Both the position numbers and the translations under genes were made by a program. DNA of 64,000 bases from Sorex araneus (taxonomy: Eukaryota > Chordata > Mammalia > Eulipotyphla > Soricidae). The DNA lies in NCBI RefSeq assembly GCF_027595985.1, contig NC_073312.1, forward strand, positions 5,541,928 to 5,605,927. Direction: 5' to 3'. Every line of letters starts with the position of its first letter. The stretch's first letter is position 1. Below, piece after piece: positions 11,011 to 23,398 of the stretch. Below the pieces are notes generated by a model, which saw only the letters and a list, made by a program, of their open reading frames with translations, ran no database searches and was not told the DNA's origin.

Positions 11011-11239
11011 TATAAAAAGAAAGAGAAAAGCAATCAAACATTCCCGTGCCAAGTCTGGGAAGCGTCCCGTGTCCACTCTGCTGGACAAGGACAAACCCAC
11101 TTGGAGCGGGCTTCCCCCACCCCCCACCAGTGACCCCTGCAGTGTCTGTGGCCACTTACTTCCCTCTCCGCAGGGGTCTCCTGCGGGGCCCCTGTGGGCA
11201 GTGCTGCGGGCGGAGGCGGGGAGGCCCCCCGCTGCCGGG

Positions 11240-11900
11240 CTCGGAACCTGCCAGGTAAATCACGCCACGTCCCCATTAACGTCTCACGCAGTCGCCGCCT
11301 GGTAATTTTGACAGCAAAATAAAGCCAGCCAACTGCATATGCTATGGGGCTGACATGTAATTTTAACTTCATTCAGGGGCCCGACTTTTGAGCCATGGTT
11401 ACCTGCGGGAGCAGGCCATAAAGCAAGGATGGACGGGAATGTGTCAAACCGAAGCCCTTCCTAAATTACTCGGAGGCACAGATTAATACATTTAATATAT
11501 TCCGGTCATGAGTGAAGCGCTCACAGCAGAACAACTGCTCCTTCAGCGATATCATTCATGGCAATGAACTACAGTCGTCCTGACAGCCTGGAAAAATGCC
11601 CCCACTTTTCAAACTGTACAAATGGCGCTTGGACACAGTAACTCAAAACTGGACACTTCATTTCAAGTTTAAAGCTAGTGGCCCCGCCACCAACTATTAC
11701 TCCATCTTCTTTATTTGTGGTCCATGGTTTTGTACTCTTTAAGAATCAAATAAATACTGGTGTAATGGTTAGCAACTGTCAGTTCCACGAAAAATACGGC
11801 TAAATTCACCAATAAGTCTTTTTCCCACACACACGAATTTATGCCTCCAGAACAGAGCCCATTGCTGCCAGGGGTCGGGATAGTTTTTTAATGGAGAGGG
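11240..11900. other. Candidate conserved noncoding element (copy 1)
   Basis: About 650 bp of unique, repeat-free, AT-rich DNA. Words include ATTAATACATTTAATATATT, GATATCATTCATGGC and GACATGTAATTTTAACTTC. It is almost unchanged in copy 2 (19190-19850). No coding potential. Resembles gene-desert enhancers, and HMX3/HMX2 would be the nearest developmental genes on this side by human synteny. Confidence 0.45.
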
Positions 11901-11929
11901 AGACTCACTTTAGTGATAAGAGTTTAAAC

Positions 11930-12700
11930 CTGAACTCCTTTTTCCTTTTCTCGGCCTCATAGATCTCGCGCCGGCCACGGCGGGAGCGAGCGCTCCTCGA
12001 CGCGCAAGTCGGGCGTGGAACTGCATCAGCGCGGCGGTTCTCTAGGGCACCCGCGCGGAACTGCACCTGGCTCCCAGGCCCCGCTGGGACCCTTCCTCCA
12101 CGCGCTGGGGCCAGCTCAGCGCCAGGCACCCCTGGGGGGCCCACCTTAGGGCTCGGAGGAGGAGTTTAGGCCTCACAGACGCACACAAGGGCCTGGGTTC
12201 GACTCCGGCACGGCAGTAAGCGAAACTACACAAGCCCTGTTGTCCTCGCGGGTGGGGACAGGAATGTCTGCGAGTTCGGAAGCGCCGAGCGGCTTTGAGA
12301 GGGCACTGCTCAGTCTCAGTGCTCGGGTGCGCCTGTCCCTTCGGATTCGCCTCCCGCGTGGCTCTGGGACGTTTCCTCTCCCCTCCAGAGACATTCCAGC
12401 CGTGCACTCGCACCCCCGCCCCCAGCCCGCATGGACTCACCCGCCCCCTTCTGGACACTTTGTGCGAACGGAAGCAGCCCTCCGAGGGCCCCGGGCAGGT
12501 GCCCGCACCCTGCGCTGGCTTCTCAGCTCCGTCCACTTCATGCTTCCGAGAGCGAGAAACTATTTTGTTCCAGAGACGCTGCGATGCATCTACCCCTCCC
12601 GCCGGGGAGGGGCCCGGGACTCATCGCCCCCCACTCCGCCCCCTCCACGTCCTCATAGCAGGCTCCTCCGGGTCGAGCTGGCGGTGTGCAGTGAACCAGG
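11930..12700. other. CpG-rich segment (copy 1; copy 2 at 19890-20660)
   Basis: Many CpG in TCTCGCGCCGGCCACGGCGG and around. It could be a CpG island, but no exon or promoter is recognised. Confidence 0.35.
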
Positions 12701-12970
12701 GTCTGTCTGAGCTTGAGTCACACACGACTATGCCCGACTGGCTAGGGGACAGCAGGGGACACTGAGGCAGAGTGCCAGGCCGCGTGTCAGGACTCACTCG
12801 GTTCTCGATGATGGGGGGCTCTTCCTTCCACACAGAGACGCACATGCTGGGTCAGGGAGCACTGGGAGAGGAGGAGCGGGGCTGGGGGGTGCTCTGGGAC
12901 GCTCAGGGGGAGAGGCGCCCCAGCAGAGCCCACACCCCGTGGGGGAGCTGCGGCGTGCACAGGTGAGAAA

Positions 12971-13012
12971 GCGCGCACACACACACACACACACATGCAC
13001 ACACACACGCAC
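12971..13012. repeat. (CA)n microsatellite (copy 1)
   Basis: Interrupted CA repeat. Confidence 0.95.
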
Positions 13013-13560
13013 GGCGCCCAGGGCGGGAGCACCCCCAGGAGGGCCGGGGGAGGACGGGGGCGGGGCTGGAGCGCAGGAGCTCGGGTGCGGAAGCCCCGAG
13101 TTCAGGCCCTGGCACTGCCTTTCCCCCCCCATCCCCGCCAGGTGTGGCCCCGCCGGGGCGAGGAGCACCCGAGCCCACGCGAGCACTTCAGGGGGCTGCG
13201 GGGGGCACCTGGGTCCCCGAGAATGCTCGGGAGCTGCGAGTCCTGCAGGGAGGCGGGGCCGGCCCAGGGAGGCGGGTGGTGGGCGGAGCCGGCAGGAGCC
13301 GGTCACTCGCCCTTTCTCCTCAGTGTCCCCTGCAGGGCGAGCAGAGGCTCCTCCCCAGCCCTGGGGCCACCCCCACCACGTCCCCTGCCCCCCTCCCCCC
13401 CCCACCCCCCCCCCCCCGCCCCCAGCAGCCCGGGCCTACCCCGCCCCAGCCAGGCCCCAGGGAGGCCTCATTCCCGGGCTCCCCTTTCTGGCAGGGCTGG
13501 GCGGGAGCAGGAAGCAAGGAGGGCAGGTAAGGCTGGCGGGGAATCTCCCTAGATGAGGGG
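13013..13560. other. GC-rich noncoding DNA with C runs (copy 1; copy 2 at 20975-21530)
   Basis: Homopolymer C runs near 13395-13425 differ between copies. No gene recognised. Confidence 0.4.
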
Positions 13561-13761
13561 TGAGGCAGACCATACAGCTGTGGGGCCTTTGCCTGCGTGC
13601 GGCTGGCCCGGGGTCGATCCCCCGCACCCCCGATGGTCCCCTGGGCTGGCCAAGAGCAGCCCCTGAGCACCACCATGCGACTCAGAGACAAAATAAAACG
13701 CTCCCCTCCCCCAAACAAACAAACATGAAAGTAACAACAAACTTTGATTAAGAAAAATGTC

Positions 13762-13948
13762 GGGGGGCTGGAGCAATAGCACAGCGGGGAGGGCGTTTGC
13801 CTTGCATGTGGCCGACCCGGGTTCGATTCCCAGCATCCCATATGGTCCCCCGAGCATCGCCGGGGTAATTCCTGAGTGCAGAGCCAGGAGGAACCCCTGT
13901 GCATCGCCGGGTGTGACCCAAAAAGCAAAAATAAATAAATAAATAAAG
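13762..13948 (+). mobile_element. SOR-type SINE (copy 1)
   Basis: Near-consensus, with (AAAT)n tail. Confidence 0.92.
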
Positions 13949-13980
13949 CAAAACAAAAAGAAAATGTCGGGGGGTGGGGG

Positions 13981-14150
13981 GGAACTGGAGCGATAGCACA
14001 GCGGGGAGGGCGTTTGCCTTGCACGTGGCCGACCGGGTTCGATTCCCAGCATCCCATAGGGTCCCCTGAGCACCGCCAGGAGTGATTCCTGAGCACAGAG
14101 CCAGGAGTAACCCCTGAGCATTGCCAGGTGTGACCCAAAGAGAAAACAAA
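13981..14150 (+). mobile_element. SOR-type SINE (copy 1)
   Basis: Second SINE in tandem orientation 30 bp after the previous one. Confidence 0.92.
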
Positions 14151-14546
14151 AACCCTCTGGACGGTGGCATTGAGCCTGGTGCTGAGCTGGCTGAAGGCAA
14201 ACATCTCTGCACCAGGCTGAGGAGCACTGTAAAGAGAGTGGAGGCTCTCCCCGCCCCCAGTCTTGCCCCTGACCCCTGACCTCAGGCTGCTCCCCACCCC
14301 CGCCCTTTGCCCGCCTCAGGACATCCTCAGCCGCCTACTCCTCTCCCACATCCTTTCCTCATCCCTCCTCTCCTGCCGGGTGCTGGGAAGGGCCTGGGGC
14401 TTGTGGACAGGATGGCCCGGTGCCGGCCCGAAGGTGAGCACCAGGCGATGGGGCCAGAGGACACAGCAGGAGGGGCTTCTGATCCCTCGGGGGGGGGGGG
14501 GCTGGGAAGAGCAGGGCGACAACGGTGGGGTCTTGAGGGCCAACTA
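14151..14546. other. Unique noncoding DNA up to the gap (copy 1; copy 2 at 22126-22526)
   Basis: No gene recognised; a G run near 14490 differs in length between copies. Confidence 0.4.
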
Positions 14547-14746
14547 NNNNNNNNNNNNNNNNNNNNNNNNNNNNNNNNNNNNNNNNNNNNNNNNNNNNNN
14601 NNNNNNNNNNNNNNNNNNNNNNNNNNNNNNNNNNNNNNNNNNNNNNNNNNNNNNNNNNNNNNNNNNNNNNNNNNNNNNNNNNNNNNNNNNNNNNNNNNNN
14701 NNNNNNNNNNNNNNNNNNNNNNNNNNNNNNNNNNNNNNNNNNNNNN
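14547..14746. other. Assembly gap (200 N)
   Basis: Exactly 200 N, a placeholder length used by scaffolders. The left contig ends with the same bases that end the second duplicate copy (CAACTA at 14541-14546 and 22521-22526). The right contig starts with the same sequence that starts the first copy (6711). Confidence 1.
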
Positions 14747-15462
14747 CAATACCCTTACCCCCGCCCCCGCACCGTGCAATCCTCACACGTCTCCTTCAAG
14801 GTCATGCTGCCACTGGATACCTCCTCTGGGAAGCCTTCCTGGATTGCCTTCTGCCAGTCGTAGGTGTCCTCACTGTGTCACAGGCCCCTCACCCCTGGTC
14901 ACTACCGGCCTCTTCTCCCCCTCCAGCTAAGGAACTTCTTCCCCTCGGCTTCACCTCAGAGGCTCACCCCGGCTTGGAGATGCACTTGCTGCATGTTTGC
15001 CTGATGGGGCTAAGGCAGCGACTCCTCTCCTGGACTCGGACCCTTTCTCCCTTCCGGCCCGTGTCCTGAGGGGCCTCTGGACGCCCCTGGGGCCCCGGCC
15101 CAGACTCTGCGGGGAGCCGGCCATCTCCCCAGACCTCTGACATGTGACTCGGCATCACCGGGAGCTTGCAGCTTCCAGGGTGGGGTCAGCACCAGGCGGG
15201 TCCCAGTCCTGATGACGGGGTGGTCCAGAGCCCGGCCACAAGCCCCCTCACCCCTGTGCGTGGCAGCAAGCGGGCAGTGAGCTTCCGCCTACCGCCTCGC
15301 AGGTGTCCATCCATGCCTCGGGGCAGCGGCCCCGCCTCTGGTCCGTCGGCTTCTCTGCGCCTGGAACGGCCTCCAGAAGGATATCGACACACACCCCGAG
15401 TCTCTCCCGGGTTCCCGCCCGGCCCCGTGACCTGAAACGTGTCGAAAAAGAGCCCTGAGGGT

Positions 15463-15632
15463 GCCGGGCGATAGGACAGCAGGGAGGGCGCTTGCTGTGC
15501 ACGTGGTTGACCCGGCTTCGATCCCTGGCATCCCAGGTGGTCCCCAGAGCACCGCCAGGAGGGATTCCTGAGTGCAGGCCAGGGGTAACATCTGGGCACA
15601 GCCCAGGGGTGGCCCCAACACTAAAAAGAAAA
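15463..15632 (+). mobile_element. SOR-type SINE, diverged (copy 2)
   Basis: Duplicate of 7716-7885. Confidence 0.82.
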
Positions 15633-16024
15633 ACAGAGGCCTGGGAGCAGTTATTTAAGGAGGTGACTACACGAGGGCCAGGAATGTTGCTCAGTGGTTA
15701 GACTCAGGCAACAATAACAAAAGCTGTAGAGAATGCGCCTCCCAACTGAAACAGCAGCGGGCCCACCTGTGCCACCCCCTGAGACCCACAGGCTTTGGGA
15801 GGAGAAGCCGTTTATGGAACCCGGATCAGGCTGGAGGAAGACCCATTCTCCAGACAGCAGCATTGCTGGGCTGCCGGTTCCCCCCCCCCCCCCCGTCACT
15901 GCCAGGGGCTGGGGGCCCCCTCCCGGGCCGGGCCAGCTGCCGTGATTCGGAGGGCGGATGAGAAACGGTCACGGTTCTTTTTATCTGCAGGAGAGACTGA
16001 TCTCCAGGGACCAGAATACAGGCT

Positions 16025-16202
16025 GTGGGGCCCGAGCGATAGCACAGTGTGGGAAGGGGGCGTTTGCCTTGCACGCGGCCGACTGGGTTCGAGTCCCAGC
16101 ATCCCAGAGGGTCCCCCGAGCACCACCAGGAGCAACTCCTGAGTGCAGAGCCCAGGAGTGACCCCTGAGCATCACCGGGTGTGACCCAAAAAGGGAAAAG
16201 CA
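16025..16202 (+). mobile_element. SOR-type SINE (copy 2)
   Basis: Duplicate of 8274-8443 with small insertions in the head (CAGTGTGGGAAGGGGGCG). Confidence 0.88.
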
Positions 16203-17499
16203 AACCCCAGGCAGTGGGTGCCTGAAACAGCCGCCTTTGGGAGCGGGTTCCCGAGATGTCACTGGGGTGAGGCCAGCGGGCCGGGGCCTGGGCACCCCCC
16301 GCCCACCCCGCCGTGACTGTTCCGCCCGCTTTGCTCATCCTCCTACTTATCTGTGTCAACCCATTCTTAAAAATTTAATGCTTATTAATAGACTGACCTT
16401 AATAAACTCTCTCAAGTTACTGTGGCTTTTGTCACTGTCAGAGGGGGGACATGATTCATGGTCCCCGTGGCCCCGGGCGCAGCTGCCGCTGCAGCAGCGG
16501 AGGAGGAGGGGCCGGGCCAGGGGTCAGAGGGCAACCTCACAGGCCCCTCATTAACGCCCTCTGCCCTCACTGGCACCCCATCCGTGGCGTGGCGCATGTT
16601 CCCGCCCGCAGATTCCGCCCCGCCATGCTCCGTCCATTGTTTATAAACCCAAACAGATGACGGGTGGGTTGGGCCGTGGGGGGGAAGGGGTGATGCCACG
16701 GGGCGGGAGGAAGAGGAGAGAGAAATGACGCCCCTCGGCTCCTCCCCGGAGTGCCAAGGCCAGGCAGTCCCCAGAGAGGGAGCCCCGAGGGGGAGGGGAA
16801 GCGGGGGGTCCTGCGGCCTGAGGGGGACACCAGGCCCAGCCGGTGCGGCAACTCAGGCCCACGGAAACGCGTCCATTTCACTGCTTGAACATCAGAGGCC
16901 AAACAGGCCTGTGAGAGCTGTGACTGGCCACGAGCCCGGCTGGACGCGTGGCCCGGCCCGCGCCCTCCGGGACACCCTTCCTTCCACCTCCCTGCTGTGC
17001 CCCAGGGCCTTGGAGCCCCCCCAGAGGGCTGCTCGGGCCACACCGGGACGGGCTTCAGGGGGACGAGGGGGGTCAGCCCCGCTGTCCCCCTGGCATCTCT
17101 GTAACCCTGATGTATAAACACGCAGATACGTTAGTAGGACACACGAAATGCATGCAGTCTCCTATGTTCACTGTATGTTACTATGTGTGCACTGCATGTG
17201 TTCCATAACAGGCCGTGCTACAGGCCTATCACAGATGTACCATGTATGTGTTGTGAATGTATGATATATACCCTATGTGTGTATCATACATGCATTATAT
17301 GTGCTGTGTGCACACTGTACGTGTACTATATGTGTCATACATGTGCACTTATGCTCCATGTGCCCCAGTGCCCATATGCTTTATGAGTGTGTGCCACCCG
17401 TGTACTGTGTGTATTCTGAGTACCATGTGTCATTCGTGCGCCGCCAATACTCCCCAGCCTGGCGTAGGGCCTCCCCATATATACTTTCTTCCACTTGTT

Positions 17500-17645
17500 C
17501 AGCTCTGGGCACCCCCAGCAGTGCTCAGAGCTTACTCCTGACCCTGTGCTCGGGGCCACCCCTGGAGGGCTTGAGGGACCGTCTGGGGTTGACTCAGGTC
17601 AGCGCGTGCAAGGCGCGCGTCCTCCCTGCACTGTCGCTCGGGGCC
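17500..17645 (-). mobile_element. Diverged tRNA-type SINE (copy 2)
   Basis: Duplicate of 9718-9869. Confidence 0.65.
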
Positions 17646-17896
17646 CCCACGGGGGCTTCCGGGGAGGGGACCCACCAGCCCAGGGCCCAGCGCGGGGTCC
17701 CTCCTCCCGCCCGAGCAACCCACCGAGTCTCCTCTCCCCGCACACACGGTCCAGAGCCGCTGGTCCCATGGGGAGGAAACTTGTGGGTCCAATGGCCAAT
17801 CAGGGCTCTTCCCAGGGGGCTCCCCCAGCTGGTGCTCAGGGACCAAGCGGTGCTGAGGATTGAACCTTGGGCTCCTCAATGCAAAGCCCCAAATGA

Positions 17897-18535
17897 GTCT
17901 TCCTTCCTTCCTTCCTTCCTTCCTTCCTTCCTTCCTTCCTTCCTTCCCTCTCTCCCTCCCTCCCTCCCTTCCTTCCTTCCTTCCCTTCCTTCCTTCCTTC
18001 CTTCCTTCCTTCCCTCTCTGCCTCTACCTCCCTCCCTTCCTCCCTCCCTCCCTCCCTTCCCTCCCTCCTCCCTCCCTCCCTTCCTTCCTTCCTTCCTTCC
18101 TTCCTTCCTTCCTTCCTTCCTTCCTTCCCTTCCTCTCTGCCTTCCTCCCTCCCTCCCTTCCTCCCTCCCTCCCTCCCTCCCTTCCTTCCTTCCTTCCTTC
18201 CTTCCTTCCTTCCTTCCTTCCTTCCTTCCTTCCTTCCTTCCATTCCTCCCTCCTTCCTCCCTCCCTCCCTCCCTCCCTTCCTTCCTTCCTTCCTTTCTTC
18301 TTTCCTTCCTTCCTTCCTTCCTTCCTTCCTTCCTTCCTTCCTTCCTTCCTTCCTTCCTCCCTCCCTCCCTCCTTCCCTCCCTCCCTCCCTCCTTCCTTCC
18401 TTCCTCCCTCCCTCCCTCCCTCCCTCCCTCCCTCCCTCCTTCCTTCTCCCTCCCTCCCTCCCTCCCTCCCTCCCTCCTTCCTTCCTTCCTTCCTTCCTTC
18501 CTTCCTTCCTTCCTTCCTTCCTTCCTTCCTCTGTC
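17897..18535. repeat. (CCTT)n/(CCCT)n array (copy 2)
   Basis: About 635 bp, longer than copy 1 and arranged differently, as expected of a hypervariable locus in two haplotypes. Confidence 0.98.
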
Positions 18536-18549
18536 CTTTCTCTCTCCAC

Positions 18550-18698
18550 ATCCAGCAGGTTGTCAAGACTGACTCCTCACTCTGTGCTCAGGGATCACTC
18601 CTGCAGTGCTCAGGGGAACCATATGTGATGCTGGGGATAGAACCAAGGTTGGCTGCCTTCAAGATAAGTGCCTTAACCCCTGGACTATATCTGACCCC
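18550..18698 (-). mobile_element. Diverged tRNA-type SINE beside CCTT array (copy 2)
   Basis: Duplicate of 10610-10760. Confidence 0.65.
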
Positions 18699-18715
18699 AA
18701 ATGAGACATTTCTTT

Positions 18716-18950
18716 GCTGTATCACTGTCCACCGTCATCCTGTTGCTCATCAATTTGCTCCAGCGGCCCCAGTAACGTCTCCATTGTGAGACTTGTTGTT
18801 ACTGTGTTTGCATATCGAATAACGCCACGGGGAGCTTGCCAGGCTCTGCCATGCGGGCGGGATACTCTCGGCAGCTTGCCGGGCTCTCCGAGAGGGACGG
18901 AGGAATCGAACCCGGGTCAGCCGCGTGCAAGGCGAATGCCCTCCCCGCTT
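18716..18950 (-). mobile_element. RTE-tailed SINE, short form (duplication copy 2)
   Basis: Counterpart of 10777-11010 with minor indels. Same truncated head and RTE-derived tail. Confidence 0.8.
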
Positions 18951-19189
18951 ATAAAAGAAAGAGAAAAGCAATCAAACATTCCCGTGCAAAGTCTGGGAAG
19001 CGTCCCGTGTCCACTCTGCTGGACAAGGACAAACCCACTTGGAGCGGGCTTCCCCCACCCCACACCAGTGACCCCCTGCAGTGTCTGTGGCCCACTTACT
19101 TCCTCTCGTGGGGGGTCTCCTGCGGGGCCCCTGTGGTGCAGCGCTGCGGGCGGAGGCGGGGAGGGCCCCCGCTGCCGGGCTCGGAACCT

Positions 19190-19850
19190 GCCAGGTAAAT
19201 CACGCCACGTCCCCATTAACGTCTCACGCAGTCGCCGCCTGGTATTTTGACAGCAAAAATAAAGCCAGCCAACTGCATATGCTATTGGGGCTGACATGTA
19301 ATTTTAACTTCATTCAGGGGCCCGACTTTTGAGCCATGGTTACCTGCGGGAGCAGGCCATAAAGCAAGGATGGACGGGAATGTGTCAAACCGAAGCCCTT
19401 CCTAAATTACTCGGAGGCACAGATTAATACATTTAATATATTCCGGTCATGAGTGAAGCGCTCACTAGCAGAACAACTGCTCCTTCAGCGATATCATTCA
19501 TGGCAATGAACTACAGTCGTCCTGACAGCCTGGAAAAATGCCCCCACTTTTCAAACTGTACAAATGGCGCTTGGACACAGTAACTCAAAACTGGACACTT
19601 CATTTCAAGTTTAAAGCTAGTGGCCCGCCACCAACTATTACTCCATCTTCTTTATTTGTGGTCCATGGTTTTTGTACTCTTTAAGAAATCAAATAAATAC
19701 TGGTGTAATGGTTAGCAACTGTCAGTTCCACGGAAAAATACGGCTAAATTCACCAATAAGTCTTTTTCCCACACACACGAATTTATGCCTCCAGAACAGA
19801 GCCCATTGCTGCCAGGGGTCGGGATAGTTTTTTAATGGAGAGGGAGACTC
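19190..19850. other. Candidate conserved noncoding element (copy 2)
   Basis: Counterpart of 11240-11900; differs mainly by single-base indels. Confidence 0.45.
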
Positions 19851-20932
19851 ACTTTAGTGATAAGAGTTTAAACCTGAACTCCCTTTTTCCTTTTCTCGGC
19901 CTCATAGATCTCGCGCCGGCCACGGCGGGAGCGAAGCGCTCCTCGACGCGCAAGTCCGGGCGTGGAACTGCATCAGCGCGGCGGTTCTCTAGGGCACCCG
20001 CGCGGGAACTGCACCTGGCTCCCAGGCCCCGCTGGGACCCTTCCTCCACGCGCTGGGGCCAGCTCAGCGCCAGGCACCCCTGGGGGGCCCACCTTAGGGC
20101 TCGGAGGAGGGTAGGTTTTAAGGCCTCACAGACGCACGCAAGGGCCCTGGGTTCCGAACTCCGGCACGGCAGTAAGCGAAACTACACAAGCCCTGTTGTC
20201 CTCGTGGGTGGGGACAGGAATATCTGTGAGTTCAGAAAGCGCTGAGCGGCTTTGAGAGGGCACTGCTCAGTCCTCAGTGCTCGGGGTGCGCCTGTCCCTT
20301 TGGATTCGCCTCCCGCGTGGCTCTGGGACGTTTCCTCTCCCCTCCAGAGACATTCCAGCCGTGCACTCGCACCCCCGCCCCCAGCCCGCATGGACTCACC
20401 CGCCCCCTTCTGGACACTTTGTGCGAACGGAAGCAGCCCTCCGAGGGCCCCGGGCAGGTGCCCGCACCCTGCGCTGGCTTCTCAGCTCCGTCCACTTCAT
20501 GCTTCCGAGAGCGAGAAACTATTTTGTTTCCAGAGACGCTGCGATGCATCTACCCCTCCCGCCGGGGGAGGGGCCCGGGACTCATCGCCCCCAACTCCGC
20601 CCCCTCCACGTCCTCATAGCAGGCTCCTCCGGGTCGAGCTGGCGGTGTGCAGTGAACCAGGGTCTGTCTGAGCTTGAGTCACACACGACTATGCCCGACT
20701 GGCTAGGGGACAGCAGGGGACACTGAGGCAGAGTGCCAGGCCGCGTGTCAGGACTCACTCGGTTCTCGATGATGGGGGGCTCTTCCTTCCACACAGAGAC
20801 GCACATGCTGGGTCAGGGAGCACTGGGAGAGGAGGAGCGGGGCTGGGGGGTGCTCTGGGACGCTCAGGGGGAGAGGCGCCCCAGCAGAGCCCACACCCCG
20901 TGGGGGAGCTGCGGCGTGCACAGGTGAGAAAG

Positions 20933-20974
20933 CGCGCACACACACACACACACACATGCACACACACACGCACG
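20933..20974. repeat. (CA)n microsatellite (copy 2)
   Basis: Counterpart of 12971-13012. Confidence 0.95.
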
Positions 20975-21730
20975 GCCGCCCAGGGCGGGAGCACCCCAGG
21001 AGGCCGGGGGAGGACGGGGGCGGGGCTGGAGCGCAGGAGCTCGGGTGCGGAAGCCCCGAGTTCAGGCCCTGGCACTGCCTTTCCCCCCCCATCCCCGCCA
21101 GGTGTGGCCCCGCCGGGGCGAGGAGCACCCGAGCCCACGCGAGCACTTCAGGGGCTGCGGGGGCACCTGGGTCCCCGAGAATGCTCGGGAGCTTGCGAGT
21201 CCTGCAGGGAGGCCGGGGCCGGCCCAGGGAGGCGGGTGGTGGGCGGAGCCGGCAGGAGCCGGTCACTCGCCCTTTCTCCTCAGTGTCCCCCTGCAGGGCG
21301 AGCAGAGGCTCCTCCCCAGCCCTGGGGCCACCCCACCACGTCCCCTGCCCCCCCTCCCCCCCCCACACCCCCCCCCCCCACCGCCCCCAGCAGCCCGGGC
21401 CTACCGCCCGCCCCAGCCAGGCCCCAGGGAGGCCTCATTCCCGGGCTCCCCTTTCTGGCAGGGGCTGGGCGGGAGCAGGAAGCAAGGAGGGCAGGTAAGG
21501 CTGGCGGGGAATCTCCCTAGATGAGGGGTTGAGGCAGGACCATACAGCTGTGGGGCCTTTGCCTGCGTGCGGCTGGCCCGGGGTCGATCCCCCGCACCCC
21601 CGATGGTCCCCTGGGCTGGCCAAGAGCAGCCCCTGAGCACCACCATGCGACTCAGAGACAAAATAAAACGCTCCCCTCCCCCAAACAAACAAACATGAAA
21701 GTAACAACAAACTTTGATTAAGAAAAATGT

Positions 21731-21920
21731 CGGGGGGCTGGAGCAATAGCACAGCGGGGAGGGCGTTTGCCTTGCATGTGGCCGACCCGGGTTCGATTCC
21801 CAGCATCCCATATGGTCCCCCGAGCATCGCCGGGGTAATTCCTGAGTGCAGAGCCAGGAGGAACCCCTGTGCATCGCCGGGTGTGACCCAAAAAAGCAAA
21901 AATAAATAAATAAATAAAGC
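21731..21920 (+). mobile_element. SOR-type SINE (copy 2)
   Basis: Duplicate of 13762-13948. Confidence 0.92.
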
Positions 21921-21954
21921 AAAACAAAAAGAAAAATGTCGGGGGGTGGGGGGG

Positions 21955-22125
21955 GAACTGGAGCGATAGCACAGCGGGGAGGGGCGTTTGCCTTGCACGT
22001 GGCCGGACCGGGTTCGATTCCCAGCATCCCATAGGGTCCCCTGAGCACCGCCAGGAGTGATTCCTGAGCACAGAGCCAGGAGTAACCCCTGAGCATTGCC
22101 AGGTGTGACCCAAAGAGAAAACAAA
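21955..22125 (+). mobile_element. SOR-type SINE (copy 2)
   Basis: Duplicate of 13981-14150. Confidence 0.92.
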
Positions 22126-22526
22126 AAACCCTCTGGACGGTGGCATTGAGCCTGGTGCTGAGCTGGCTGAAGGCAAACATCTCTGCACCAGGCTGAGGAG
22201 CACTGTAAGAGAGTGGAGGCTCTCCCCGCCCCCAGTCCTTGCCCCTGACCCCTGACCTCAGGCTGCTCCCCCACCCCCGCCTTTGCCCCGCCTCAGGACA
22301 TCCTCAGCCGCCTACTCCTCTCCCACATCCTTTCCTCATCCCTCCTCTCCTGCCGGGTGCTGGGAAGAGCCTGGGGCTTGTGGACAGGATGGCCCGGTGC
22401 CGGCCCGAAGGTGAAGCACCAGGCGATGGGGCCAGAGGACACAGCAGGAGGGGCTTCTGATCCCTCGGGGGGGGGGGGGGGCTGGGAAGAGCAGGGCGAC
22501 AACGGTGGGGTCTTGAGGGCCAACTA

Positions 22527-23398
22527 GGAGCCTCCCTTGGCTTGTCCGGACGAGTGAGGGCTGAAGTCGGGGGCACCCAGGAATCCACAAGCACTTCGGA
22601 GTACCCGCGGGGTGGAGTAGCTCCTGGGGGCCCGAGGACACGTCCTCCACCCTCTGGCATCCCCGAGCCTGCTCGGGCCGGACACCCACCACGCCGGGGC
22701 TCCAGGGGCCGAGCCCGGTTCCCCTGCTACAGCCCCCCCGGCCGGGAGGAGCCTGGAGCGCCCCGGGGCCTGTTCTCTCGGGACCCAGACCTCGGGGCGC
22801 CCAGGTTTCCTCCGCTCTCTGGCCTGTCTGCTCAGGGATGACGAGTAAACTGAGGCCCAGGGGAGAGCTTGCCTGGTCCCCCCGCCCCCCCCGCCCCCGG
22901 CCGCCTTGGGGAAGCCAAGTGCGATCGGCAAGGACACGAGGCCCAGGACGCGGGGTGGGGGGAGCACTGCCCCCTGCCCCCCCTGGCGCTCAGGGCTGCG
23001 TCCTGGCAGTGCTTGGAGGAGCAGGGGGACCAGGCACAGCACCCGGCTCGCACCCCAAGGCCGGGACCCTCCGCGCCCCCGCCCTCCCTGCCTACCGCTT
23101 AGCCCTGTCTGCCAGCCCCACCAGCTTACCTCAGGCTCCTCTGGGTGAGTGTTTTGCGTCCAGGAGGCCAAAGACGTGGCTTTCACCTGAGGCATGAGGC
23201 CCTGGGTTCCGTCCCTGACGCTTCCGGGAGAAAAAAGAAGTGGGGAAAAATGCTGGGAAAAAGCCGACTTATACACAGGAGCCGGCTTGAAACACAGACC
23301 AGGGACTGGGAGAGACGGTCAGGCTCAGGGAGGGCGCTGCCTGCCCGGGACGGCCCCGGGTCTGTGAGACCCTCGTCCCCTTTCTCCCACCCCGACCC
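22527..23398. other. GC-rich single-copy noncoding DNA
   Basis: CpG-containing DNA directly after the duplication. No protein motif seen in either strand's open frames. Confidence 0.4.

Larger units (their letters stand above)
6711..14546 (+). repeat. Direct duplication, copy 1 (about 7.8 kb)
   Basis: Collinear with 14747-22526, nearly identical apart from scattered single-base and homopolymer indels and a few larger indels. Copy 1 alone carries an LTR-like block (7071-7403). The copy ends exactly at the gap, which argues for an assembly artefact. Every element inside it is listed for both copies. Confidence 0.97.
14747..22526 (+). repeat. Direct duplication, copy 2 (about 7.8 kb)
   Basis: Starts at the first base after the gap. 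Relative to copy 1 it lacks the LTR-like block, has about 35 extra bp near 17730-17765, about 19 extra bp near 16280, and a longer CCTT array. After 22526 the sequence is single copy. Confidence 0.97.

Noticed and set aside
11930..12700. CpG-rich segment as a promoter of an unseen gene
   Set aside because: No exon, TATA or conserved peptide was recognised on either strand; kept only as a low-confidence CpG-rich segment.
13320..14297. 325-codon minus-strand frame
   Set aside because: It is built from two SOR SINEs read through in one frame (HTRRCTGV, MGCWESNPGRP peptides recur at every SINE).
6711..22526. Genuine recent tandem segmental duplication
   Set aside because: The copy boundaries coincide exactly with both edges of the N gap, which a biological duplication would not do.
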